A stretch of DNA of 64,000 nucleotides from Zoroaster sp. YZ-2022 (Eukaryota; Echinodermata; Asteroidea; Forcipulatida; Zoroasteridae), in the NCBI GenBank assembly GCA_029582265.1, contig CM055816.1, positions 29,432,366 to 29,496,365 of the forward strand. Reading direction: 5' to 3'. Positions within the stretch are counted from its first letter, which is position 1. Each line of letters opens with the position of its first letter. Positions 47,401 to 56,804 of the stretch are shown here, piece by piece. The notes under the pieces are model-generated. The model worked only from the letters and a program-made list of their open reading frames with translations. It was not told where the DNA came from and ran no database searches. A program made the position numbers and the translations under genes.

Positions 47401-47411
47401 TCTTGGGTTAA

Positions 47412-47622
47412 AGAGACAATATCGTCACGGTCAAAGCAGCTTTTCAACAGGGCATGGAATCGGTGTCCTGGTTTAAGATGAACACATTGACTGAAAATTA
47501 CTGGCTCATTTATGCAGCAACAGTAATATGACCTTATCATGTGACTTTATTTTCATTCACTGAGTTGTTTTAAAACTGGCACTCTGATTCCATGCCCTGT
47601 TGATCGTGACGATATTGCCCCT
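47412..47622. mobile_element. TTAA-flanked MITE, AGGGACA family (copy 3)
   Basis: TTAA at 47408-47411 and 47623-47626 bracket AGAGACAATATCGTCACGGTC and GATCGTGACGATATTGCCCCT. The interior has CAACAGGGCATGGAATCGG and GATTCCATGCCCTGTTG. Confidence 0.8.
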
Positions 47623-47789
47623 TTAAGGAAGTTATAAGCTTTCATTTGAGACATTGAATGAAAAAAATCTGTATTAGTACCACAAATAAAATAAAAACTC
47701 AAATTAATCAAAGGCAGGACCCGCCCCCTCCCCGCATTTTCATTCTCAGGTTGCACGTGACGTGACCACACAATGTATTATATGTATAA

Positions 47790-47955
47790 GTGTAATTGCG
47801 GTGAGACCATGTGAAATGCTCAATTGAGTAGTAAGTTGAGTAGAGTTGTACCTCCAGTTCTGTTTAGAACTAATTACTACTCATTTGAGCATTTCACATG
47901 GTGTCACCGCAATTACTGTTACTTATCCTCCTCACCATGCAAAGCTACAAGTTCT
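47790..47955. mobile_element. Head-to-head Penelope tails
   Basis: GCGGTGAGACCATGTGAAATG, CTCAATTGAGTAGTAA (reverse) is followed directly by GTTGTACCTCCAGTTCTG, ACATGGTGTCACCGCAATTAC and ACCATGCAAAGCTACAAG (forward). Confidence 0.65.
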
Positions 47956-48035
47956 ATGTATTATATGTAACGGCCGAGGGCATGACATGCTTCCGATTGG
48001 CCAGTGCGACTGTCAATCAGAATCAAGCGCGTTTG

Positions 48036-48037
<2 letters not shown>

Positions 48038-48103
<66 letters not shown>
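48038..48103. repeat. (TA)n microsatellite
   Basis: About 33 uninterrupted TA dinucleotides. Tyr-Ile frames here are artefacts. Confidence 0.95.
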
Positions 48104-48105
<2 letters not shown>

Positions 48106-49715
48106 GTTTAACAATTATTTGTTATTTGTTCTCTTTATAAATTCGATTTTGTGGGTCGTCTTAGCCAAACACTGGCTATATATCTTTAAAATGTAAGCAA
48201 CAGATTGGTAATTAAAAAATTCTTTTAAATAAGCAAATGGTCTAATTAGAATGTGAAACTTATTTGACGTATACTTTTATCAATCGTCCCTGGAAATAAA
48301 TTTAGACTGACGGTGCCGTAATGTTGTACGAAGTAAAATAATTTAATTATGTGAAATCATTTTAAGTTAAATCATTTCCAGCTCGAATTTTGGAAAGAGT
48401 ATTCTACAATTTTGACCTCTAGAATGAAATTCCGAAACATTCAGCGGCGGCACCAGACCTGTTAAACTGGGGGGCAAGAGGGGGGGGGGGCAAGCTTAAA
48501 TTTAAGAGGGGGCAAACATTAATCTTTAATGTAATTTTGTACTGCTGAAAAAGCATTGACTTACCATCGGGGAAAAAAATTGCGGGGGCTTTTCGTTGTT
48601 GTGCGGACTGCCGCCATCTTTTAAAAAAAAATATCAAATAGGCAGAAATAAAGAAGGGTTTACATCTGAAAATGTTTAACCTTCATCCTGTTTCCATTTT
48701 ATACAAACAATGCAACAAACTTTCAATGTTGGGGATTTCTCTTGGTTGGTATTCTGCCGATTTGTGCCGCCTTTTTTTATATTGTGGCAATGCCTACAAA
48801 ATATGCAAAATACGAGATGCCTTTTTATCTCAAACTGTAGTACCTTCCTCTGTCTCCTTCTTTAAAGACTCGAATTGACAGAATACAAAATTGTCAGCCA
48901 GTTTTCTTACGTTTGGTTTTCACGCCCCCTTTAAAAAAATCTGGTCCCGCCCTTAAAATAAGTAAGCGCCAAGATGGCACCAACTCTGAAATTGCTAAAT
49001 TCGGGTGTACCTTAAACTGAACGATTAAAGTGCATATGCCTAACGTCCATTAATTCAATTTAATATCTACAGAACAACCAAGGACGGTTAGTAATAATTT
49101 TTTAATGATTACGTTAACAATAATGTGCTACTGTGATGATATTTTCAGAAACATTTTTATTCCCATTAGGGTCTACTGTGAAAAACATCAAAATGTTGAC
49201 ATAATGGCCCCGGCTGTCTTTGATGTTCGGTTAATGTGCTGTTTAAAGCAAATTGGAAGTAGTATTGTATGCGACCCCTCGATCGATTGCCTGCCCCCAA
49301 AGCACCGACCCGCCAATAATAAAGGTTAGGGGTATGTCTCAAACATGTTTTTATCTATTTTAGAAGCTTGAAAACAGGCATGGGGTCAAGTACATTTCAT
49401 GTATACGATAAGATTTACACCCAAATTCGTACCCACCGTCTACATCGTTCTAAATATATTAGGCAGGGGATGATCCAGAGAGACATGGGACACACGATGA
49501 TGAAAAGGAGCACACAATCAATATGGAAAGCACAAGATTCCCAACATTTGGAAGTAGATGGTCACTTTGAATTTTTGTACATGGTTGATACTTTTTTAAA
49601 CGGGGGATGGCAAAATCTTGACCCCTCTCCTGGATCCGTCAGTGATATTTTCTTTGACCCTGGTGGAAAGGGTGATTGGTTACTACTTCAGCTTATTGTA
49701 TTGTTTAAACTTGTA
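48104..49715. other. No gene recognised
   Basis: A 124-codon frame at 49368-49742 runs into an antisense Penelope tail and shows no family motif, so it was not called. The rest has short frames and G- or A-runs only. Confidence 0.35.
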
Positions 49716-49717
49716 GC

Positions 49718-49858
49718 TTTGCATGGTGAGGATGATAAGTAAGAATAATAGCGGTGACACCATGTGGAATCTCAATTGAGTAGTAATTAGTTCTGAAAAG
49801 AACTGGAGGTACAACTCGACGTTTCGATCAGTATGCTCTGATCGTCCTCAGGAGAATG
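49718..49858 (-). mobile_element. Solo Penelope tail, minus strand
   Basis: CTTGTAGCTTTGCATGGTGAG, GCGGTGACACCATGTGGAATC, TTCTGAAAAGAACTGGAGGT, CTCGACGTTTCGATCAGTATG and CTCTGATCGTCCTCAGGAGAA are the exact reverse order of the plus-strand tails. Confidence 0.75.
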
Positions 49859-49949
49859 TCGGACTCTGGAAAATGCTGCTAATTAAGTAGGCTGCTGGAG
49901 GATCATTGTATTGTGTTGTTCACTGTCTTGACAATGTTTCAAGGGGGGC

Positions 49950-50222
49950 AAATTCCCCCGGTTACTTTCTTTGCCCCCCCCCCGGTTACTTTCTTTGCCC
50001 CCCCCCGTTACTTTCTTTCCCCCCACCCCGGTTACTTTCTTTGCCCCCCCCCGTTACTTTCTTTGCCCCCCTCCGGTTACTTTCTTTGCCACCCGCTTAC
50101 TTTCTTTGCCCCCTCACGGTTACTTTCTTTGCCCCCCGGTTACTTTCTTTGCCCACCCCCCCCCCGGTTACTTTCTTCCCCCCCCCCGTTACTTTCTTTT
50201 CCCCCGGTTACTTTCTTTGGAC
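49950..50222. repeat. GGTTACTTTCTTTGCCCCCCC minisatellite, ~13 copies
   Basis: A 19-28-bp unit whose length varies by the number of C. Pro/Phe/Leu-rich frames across it are artefacts. Confidence 0.9.
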
Positions 50223-50486
50223 GCTAGAACTAGTAGAAGATGTACCATTATCGTCGGTATATGCCGTGTTTTTATGCCGAGTATTTATGACCAACTCATC
50301 AAAAGTTAAAACAATGTGTGCCCCTTTAATGTTCATTTTTGTAAATTCTTTTGAATAAATTATGAATTTGAGATTTCAACTTAGGGCATATTGTGGTTTT
50401 GGCTTTTTACGATTAATATTTCATAATGAAAGGGACGCTAGGAGATGTACTATTATCGTCAGCATATGCCGTGTATTATGTACAGT
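50223..50486. repeat. CGCTAGAAGATGTACC-family repeat, left of the mariner
   Basis: AGATGTACCATTATCGTCGG, CCGAGTATTTATGACCAACTC, CATCAAAAGTTAAAACAAT and CTTAGGGCATATTGTGG match the array at 59.66-61.8 kb. The mariner-like element therefore sits between members of one repeat family. Confidence 0.7.
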
Positions 50487-50768
50487 GTGTATCAAAATAA
50501 AGGAAACCCAAATTTAATCATCAATTATAGGAAAACTGCAGAATTATAGATAAAGAGTGATATGGTCCTCTTTGCAATGACACCCTGACCATGAATCCAT
50601 TGTCACGGCTGAATGAGTAACAATGCATTGTTATGAATTGATATGAAAATCCTTGCTGTGACAAGTTCTCAAGGGATGGAGAAAAGCTGTTTTTGACGAT
50701 GGGAAAGTGATTCCATTGACAAAAAAGACTGCTTACTGGTTTTAGTCAACAGCTTTACCAGTGTGTAA

Positions 50769-50833
50769 TTATGGCGCTGGTCCCTCCACATGACCACCAT
50801 TTCTCTCAATGCAAAGCCGGCATCGTCGATCCA
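50769..50833 (-). pseudogene. Mariner-like transposase, severed C-terminal end
   Basis: On the minus strand, using one copy of the 5-bp duplication, the frame runs on from 58595 as RRCRLCIERNGGHVEG and ends at TAA. CI..NGGH..  is the usual C-terminal signature of this transposase family, so the two parts were one gene before the insertion. Confidence 0.8.
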
Positions 50834-51087
50834 AGTAGATATAAAAGGGGGTTTCTGGCCCACCACCCCTTTTAGGGGCGGTGTTTGTTGGGTAGGGTGG
50901 TTGATGACGTAAGAGGTGGTTGAGCTTTGTTTTTTGTTTTGTTTTGTTTTGTTTTTAAATTGAGGAGGAGTTTGGTGGAGGGTTGTGGACCAGTACCCCT
51001 TTTAGGGGGCGTGGTTGGATGGATGGTGGAGGGGTGGTGGATGAGGTGTTTGATGACGTAAGAGGTGGTTGACTTTTTTTATAGACA
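50834..51087 (+). repeat. Left TIR of the 7.8-kb element, with inward TATA and CRE-like sites
   Basis: TATAAAAGG at 50840-50848 is a TATA box six bases from the tip, facing inward. Two subrepeats follow, each with ACCCCTTTTAGGGG and TGATGACGTAAGAGGTGGTTG. TGACGTAA is a CREB/ATF-like site, and GTAAGA inside it could be a splice donor. The TIR ends in GACTTTTTTTATAG|ACA, a good splice acceptor. The right TIR shares all of these. Confidence 0.85.
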
Positions 51088-51909
51088 GTTGCGACGAATG
51101 TAGAACGAGACATCGATGAAATAACTTCTATTCTAAGCGAATTTCCGATAAATGATGAACTTGAATGGGATGATCTTCTTGACGAAGATCCTATTTTGCG
51201 GCCGAATGGACTTTTAATGCGAGAACTGGTGGGTCTCAATAAAGCCATGCAAACGAATCGAGGCGAACTAGCAAATAATTTAGCTAGATTGAGCGCACTC
51301 GACAAAGAAATCTCCGATCTTAAGCAAAAAATCGACGAAGGAGAGATAGGAGATGAAGAAGCGGTCGACGAACTTGGCAGACAGCTGCGAGAACTACAAG
51401 ACGAAAGACGAGCTAGATTGGAGGCTGCGAGCACGCAAGATCACGTTCTTCGCAGTCAAATCAATAGAATCAAAGAAACGATTCATAACATGTTGGAAAG
51501 CGACGTTACGTTAAGCGAAACAAATTAAACTTTATTTAGAGAACAAGGCGTAACGATAGTCAGTATATTAACGGCGATTAGTCTCGCCATCAGTACCATC
51601 GTCGCTTCGATTGCAGCCAGCGTAAAACCAATTGTACCGCCAACGCCACCTATACCGCCAACGCCTGCACCGCCTACGCCGAGTGGCGGCGGTGTAAAAG
51701 AGTGGATAAAAACTCTCAAAAATCTATCGAATCTGCTAAAGAAACTCGGATTAAAAGCCTTGGCTTCTCTACCCGCTATTATCGGATCAGTGTTGAGTTG
51801 GTTATTGACGACTCTTTCAAAAGTGGTAGGATGGGTAGCGGAACATGTGTGGCTCGCCTTGACCGGAGTCGGAGTTTTAGTTTTATCTTATTTACAGAGT
51901 CACCGCTAA
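51085..51909 (+). pseudogene. Element gene 1: acidic coiled-coil protein with proline linker and hydrophobic C-terminus (one in-frame stop)
   Basis: The frame opens just after the TATAG acceptor at the inner edge of the TIR and has no ATG until 51217, so translation probably begins on a spliced upstream leader or the start is lost. The product begins acidic (DIDEITSILSEF, LEWDDLLDEDPIL), then a helical charged stretch from about residue 45 to 145 (NNLARLSALDKEISDLKQKI, AVDELGRQLRELQDERRARL) that should form a coiled coil. TAA at 51526-51528 interrupts. The same frame goes on with EQGVTIVSILTAISLAISTI (membrane-like helix), a PPTPPIPPTPAPPTP linker, and two more hydrophobic or amphipathic helices ending at TAA 51907-51909. 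A membrane-active or virion core role is possible but is inference only. Confidence 0.7.
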
Positions 51910-52738
51910 CGTTACGTCAACAACTCGTAAATAATAACGCCTAGCCCGCCAAGTATTGCAAAACCAACGATCAGAGAATATTTTTTCTTCTTGGTGAGTA
52001 TCAACAGATGGTGAAAGTGATACATCGTTAAGCTGCAAAGAATTGGTAGATGTATCGTTTAATGGTAATAGATCGTTAGATTGTGGCGGTAATAGATCGT
52101 TAGACCGTGATATATCGGGTTGTAAGGAATTGGTAGATGTATCGTTAAGCTGTGATGAATCAGGCGGCAAAACGGGTGTTGAATTCGTGTCTTGATTCGA
52201 TCCGAGCGATAAATCAGGCGTTGCGATTAAAATATTGTTGTTGTATCCAACGTACGTACCTATTCGCAAATTCATGTCGGATGGCATAAGATATAAATCT
52301 TCTCCGATGACAAAGTTTAACTGCGATCGAGCGTATTGTAAAGAATCTTGATACCTCTGAATAGAAGATTGTAAATCTACCGGAGAATCGATCGAAACCT
52401 CGAGAATGTTTAAGAATTCTCTTTTCGCATCTAAACCGGTACCCACTGTAAGAATTCCACTTTTAGCTTGAGCTTGAGCTCCCAATATCGCGTAAACGTA
52501 CGTTCTTCTTATAGAGTCGTTGATTCGTTCTATACCTATATCCGTAAAGCCTTGAGCTAATCCCAACGCGTTAAGAGCCTCGTTAAAATTTACAGTTTTA
52601 GCCTGAGCTTTTTGCGTTGCTTGATTGTACGTTCTTATATCACTGTTGATTCGTTCTATCGCTTCGCGTTGAGATTGGCTCATGCCCAGTATAAATTTAT
52701 TCCAAGCTCGTTCACACTCGGGAGATTGTGAAATGTAA

Positions 52739-55196
52739 TACTACAGTCACACTGTCACGATCTGGCGTTACGATTGTTCACGTATGACCACGATTAAAAA
52801 AATTAATTTCATCCGTTGCCATACGTGTACATCCGTGGCACTTTCACTTCTACACGATTACACAAAGACTCCACTAAGGTTCCACAACGTATGACCCCGA
52901 TTATACAACGATTGCTATAAGAGTATACAAAGTATTTACTAGGTATGCGTAACGATTACCCACGGATAATCACGTATACACAGCGATTGACCACGATGTT
53001 ACTAAGGATTCACAACGTATGACCACGATTATACACGGATGTAAAGCGATTGGTTATGCTAGGTTCCCACTGTCGTGCGATCCGTTACGAACGCCACGAT
53101 TGGCCATTCGTAGCTGATCGTGGAATTTTTGTTTCCTTTTCTGAAATTTCACGTTTGGATGCGAGTTGATGCGAGTCGATACGTTCTGGTACGATTTGGT
53201 GCGCTTGGATGCGATATAGGCACGATTGGCCAATTTCAGATGACACGATCTGTCACGATCTGGTCTCCCGTTCAGATACGATCAGATACGTTCCGATAGG
53301 ATTGTCCCGATTGAGTCCACGATTGTGTCCCGATCTGACACGATCATCACGATCGGGGTCCCCGATTTTGGACGATCTGATACGTGCAGATACGTTCGGA
53401 TACGTTCCGATACGATCATCACGAACCGATGCGCTCTTTTGCGATCGGATACGATTGTGGTGGCGATGTCTTTCACGATCGGGATGGAAGTGATCACGAT
53501 TTGAGCCACGATTGAACCCCGACGGGTACATATACAGCCCGACTGACCATGGACTTCATTGTTTCTTGAACTTCTACAGAGTGAAGACTACAACCCACAA
53601 TCATTGACCAAACAAATGTGCTCTCTTCAAGTGTAGATCGATGAATGAAGCTCAATCAATCTTGTCCGGTATATATATGGTCGCGAGAACTCGTAACAGA
53701 TCGTGAGCGCCCGTGAACAAGCGTTACTAATCGTATCTACTCGCATCTACTCGCATCTACTCGTATCAACTCGTATCAAATCGTGAGTCAATCATGTCCG
53801 GTCGTGAGCGATGGTACCCGACAGAGCGTAACAGATCGTGACAGATCGTGGGAGATCGCAGCGCATCTCAACAGAGCGTGGTGTTTGTCTTGTCCAAGGT
53901 TGATCCCGATCACCACGATTTCGAAGCACTATTAGATGCGATCTGTCGCGCTTTGTTACGATCCAATAAGATCTCATGCGATGATCACGATTAAAAATTA
54001 ATCGTGTTGATCGTACAATATTTTTGAACCGTCCAAACATGTTCTACGATCAACACGATTGCCACGACTGACCTCAAGATCTGATAAGATCTGATAGGAT
54101 CACCACGATTACTCCACGATTAAGACCACGATTTCAATCGTGGCGCGAATCGTGATAGTGGGAACGGGGCATTAACGATTGCCCAACGATTGCTACAAAT
54201 GAATGAAATATAAAAGTTCTGACCCTATTTTATACTTTTCAAAACCAAACAAGATCAGAACGATCTGGCGTTACGATTGTTCACGTATGACCACGATTAA
54301 AAAAATAAATTTCATCCGTTGCCATACGTGTACATCCGTGGCACTTTCACTTCTACACGATTACACAAAGACTCCACTAAGGTTCCACAACGTATGACCC
54401 CGATTATACAACGATTGCTATAAGAGTATACAAAGTATTTACTAGGTATGCGTAACGATTACCCACGGATAATCACGTATACACAGCGATTGACGACGAT
54501 GTTACTAAGGATTCACAACGTATGACCACGATTATACACGGATGTACAGTGATTGGTTAACGGTTGCCCAACGATTGCTACAAATGAATGAAATATAAAA
54601 CTGTTCTGACACTATTTATACTTTTCAAAACCAAACAAGATCAGAATCGTTGTGAAATCGTGATTAATCGTGATAGATCGTGATAAATCGTTATGAAATC
54701 GTTATGATCGTTGTGTAATCTTACTGCAATCGTTATAAATCGTTGTCATACTTGGTCATCCGTAATGTAATCTTAACATTCGCAGTGTATCCGTTGAGCA
54801 TCCGTTGTGTATCCTGTGTATCCTAGTCATACGTAATGCTTCCTGTGTGCATCCCTAGTGCATCCGTGGTTATTTCTGCCACGATTGTACAAAGGATGTT
54901 CACGTATGTCTACGATTGCTCACGATTGCCATTACGTATGCACTACGTATGACTATAGGGATGTACGCATGATACACAACGGATTTTTTTCCCACGATTC
55001 CAGAACGATAGTTTTGAACCGTTTGAAACTTCCGTTGTGCCATCGTGGACCATAACGGATGCCCACGTATGATTAGGACTCTACTACGAATGACTATAGT
55101 ATCCCCAACGTATCATTACGTATGACTACGGATGACCATCCGCTGGACATCCGTTGTGCATTCGCAATCAAAAATCGTGACAGTGTGACTGTAGCA
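52739..55196. mobile_element. 2458-bp Harbinger-like TIR element inside gene 2 (level 3)
   Basis: TAA is duplicated at 52736-52738 and 55197-55199. Ends are TACTACAGTCACACTGTCAC and the complement of TGCTACAGTCACACTGTCAC. It has no transposase gene. A ~370-bp unit starting GATCTGGCGTTACGATTGTT is present twice (52760-53056 continued at 54175-54258; and 54259-54645), the first copy being split by the element at 53057-54171. The interior consists of CACGAT, CGTATGACC, ATCGTTG and their complements. Removing it with one TAA makes the flanking gene frame continuous. Confidence 0.8.
53057..54171. mobile_element. 1115-bp Harbinger-like TIR element (level 4)
   Basis: TTA is duplicated at 53054-53056 and 54172-54174. 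Ends are TGCTAGGTTCCCACTGTCGT and the complement of TGCCCCGTTCCCACTATCAC. No gene is present. It is filled with GATACG, CACGATC, GATCGTG and TACTCGTATC words. The short frames inside are not genes. Confidence 0.75.
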
Positions 55197-55866
55197 TAAG
55201 CGACCGTATACGTCGAAGGATGATCTCCAAAACCCATCTTTGTCGCGGTTTTGTAATAATCATAATCACTCACGTCATTAAACGCAACGTGCAAACTCGA
55301 ATTATCGTAGTCTTTTCCAGGCACCGCTTTGTAACCGTTGTCGTAATAATAAGCTTTTCCTAATCCTCTCGAGTTTTTGTCTACTTGTTGTTTCCAATCT
55401 GATACCAGCGAGATGTGAAAGTCTCTACATATTTTATTATACGCGTCAATGTCTATATATTGTTTTCAAACGCGCTCCAAAATTTTTGAAAAGATGCGGG
55501 ACAGCTCATTTCTTTGAGCAATCGTCTAATTTGATAATTGAAAAAACTACGAATCATCAAGTTCGAATGCAACAAATGTTCGTCGCTCACACCGCATCCC
55601 GTCGTACTGCACCACGTTACAAAATTTATTTGATTCTGATAAAACTTTAGCGGATTAGAATTCCAGCTATTTACAATCTCGTCGCTATCGACGTGAGGTA
55701 ACTTGTACTTGCTAAAAGGATTATCGAGTACTCCGTTAAAAAAATCATTTTCATTAACGTAAATATTTACATTCGTCAAATCTCGAGAAGAAATTGTTTG
55801 CGCTGTAAAATTTCCAGATTGTCGATACCGTTTTGATAAATTACTCTGAAATGCTAAAGGAATCGA

Positions 55867-55910
55867 CATTTTATTATAAACTAATATTATTTTTAGTTTA
55901 TAATAAAATG
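55867..55910. promoter_or_regulatory. Perfectly symmetric divergent promoter between element genes 2 and 3
   Basis: CATTTTATTATAAACTAA (55867-55884) and TTAGTTTATAATAAAATG (55893-55910) are exact reverse complements separated by TATTATTT. Each arm ends in the start codon of the gene reading away from it. TTTATAATAAA directly before ATG recurs in similar form before gene 4 (TTATTATAAATG at 56284-56295) and gene 6 (TATAATAAAG before 58232), so it is likely the element's core promoter, with almost no 5' leader. Confidence 0.7.
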
Positions 55911-56290
55911 CATCATACGATCGAAATTAGAAATTTTAGCAAGCCAGTCGTATTAGATCATAGTTTCGATAATCGCGATGGTAAACTCGCCATTTCGTTA
56001 AAAACCGCCAAAATTATATATTTTAAAATAATATACGTTCATTGCGATCAAATTTCTACGAGCGAAATTTTTTCAACGGTAAACCTTCCACTATTTTAAA
56101 CGTTTTTCCCTTACAAGATAAAAGATTCGGGGAAAATACGTGGATAGAATATTCTAATCCATTACGAAAAAATCTTAAAACCGACACTTTTAACGAATTG
56201 AGTTTTAAAATAAAGATTCTATCGGTAGAGACATTAATAATCACAGTATGCCCGTCATTACAACCGTCGAAATTAATACATGGTTATTAT
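55908..56290 (+). pseudogene. Element gene 3: small protein, frameshifted
   Basis: ATG at 55908 within the divergent promoter. 63 codons (MHHTIEIRNFSKPVVLDHSF start; IYVHCDQISTSEI near 50) run to a stop at 56099. At the T-run near 56075 the reading continues in another frame as FFNGKPSTILNVFPLQDKRF and LKTDTFNELSFKIKIL. The combined ~125-residue product has alternating hydrophobic residues that suggest a beta-rich fold, as in small capsid-associated proteins. Function unknown. The end is set before the start of gene 4. Confidence 0.55.
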
Positions 56291-56292
56291 AA

Positions 56293-56778
56293 ATGGCGAG
56301 TATTTACGGTCCGACTCGTAAAAACAAACACATTTTATTTAAAAATCGCAATCCGTCCACTTATGAATATCATAATCGTATCGCTCCAAAAGAAGTGCGT
56401 CACACGACACCGCTAATCAATTTAATGGGAAAACTACCAATTTACATCGAGTGGAATGGATCAGCGAATCAACCCTGTTTTTTTCTCGAAACTGAACCTA
56501 CATACTGTTCGATTTTTGCGAAAAGAATCAAGGAGAGTAATGTTTTTTATTCAATCACCTCAAAACGCAGGTTTGTAGCCAACACGGCTTATATATTTTC
56601 CACTATCGATGAATTTAATCCAAACTTTCTTTTGACGATTTTTGTACCGCAACATTTAGAATGTGGAATTTGCTTCAATATACAAGATCTAGAAGTCTTT
56701 GTACAAGCGACGTTTTTTGGTGCTATAGACACGGGGATCTGTTTCGATATTTATATCGAAAGTTTTTCATCGGTTTAA
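56293..56778 (+). CDS. Element gene 4: 161-residue protein of unknown function
   Basis: ATG at 56293 directly follows TTATTATAA, the element's promoter-like word. The frame is intact to TAA at 56776-56778. It starts MASIYGPTRKNKHILFKNRN and is rich in aromatic and beta-branched residues (NGSANQPCFFLETEPTYCSI, FLLTIFVPQHLECGICFNIQ, ICFDIYIESFSSV). This suggests a compact beta protein. There is no signal peptide, coiled coil or zinc motif. It is the only gene of the element without an obvious break. Its position between two small genes suggests one late transcription block. No family was recognised. Confidence 0.6.
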   Translation: MASIYGPTRKNKHILFKNRNPSTYEYHNRIAPKEVRHTTPLINLMGKLPIYIEWNGSANQPCFFLETEPTYCSIFAKRIKESNVFYSITSKRRFVANTAYIFSTIDEFNPNFLLTIFVPQHLECGICFNIQDLEVFVQATFFGAIDTGICFDIYIESFSSV

Positions 56779-56804
56779 ATAATCTTTTATTATTAATAGA
56801 AATA

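Larger units (their letters stand above)
51912..55869 (-). pseudogene. Element gene 2: ~500-residue structural-type protein, frameshifted and split by a 2.46-kb insertion
   Basis: ATG at 55869. The first 138 codons (MSIPLAFQSNLSKRYRQSG start; WCSTTGCGVSDEHLL at ~90-105) run to a stop at 55453, beside an ATATATAG slip site. The frame resumes one base over (from ~55447) and runs to the insertion at 55199, then continues in phase on the far side from 52735 to about 51990. Recognisable parts there are ERINDSIRRTYVYAILGAQA and MPSDMNLRIGTYVGYNN, then a low-complexity LNDTSTNSLQ / SNDLLPPQ tail. At the A-run near 51985 a second slip leads to a ~20-residue hydrophobic C-terminal segment (51974-51918) whose stop lies 2 bp from the stop of gene 1. 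The size, globular N-terminus and membrane-like tail would fit a virion surface or capsid-associated protein, but no domain was identified. Confidence 0.7.

Noticed and set aside
49368..49742. 124-codon plus-strand frame
   Set aside because: Its last third is an antisense Penelope tail and the rest shows no motif, splice site or repeat of known type.
49906..50358. Pro/Phe/Leu-rich frames of 104-150 codons
   Set aside because: They translate a GGTTACTTTCTTTGCCCC minisatellite in three frames at once.
53209..54040. Several 75-94-codon frames rich in Arg/Asp/Ser
   Set aside because: They come from CACGAT/GATACG word repeats in a non-coding TIR element, on both strands.
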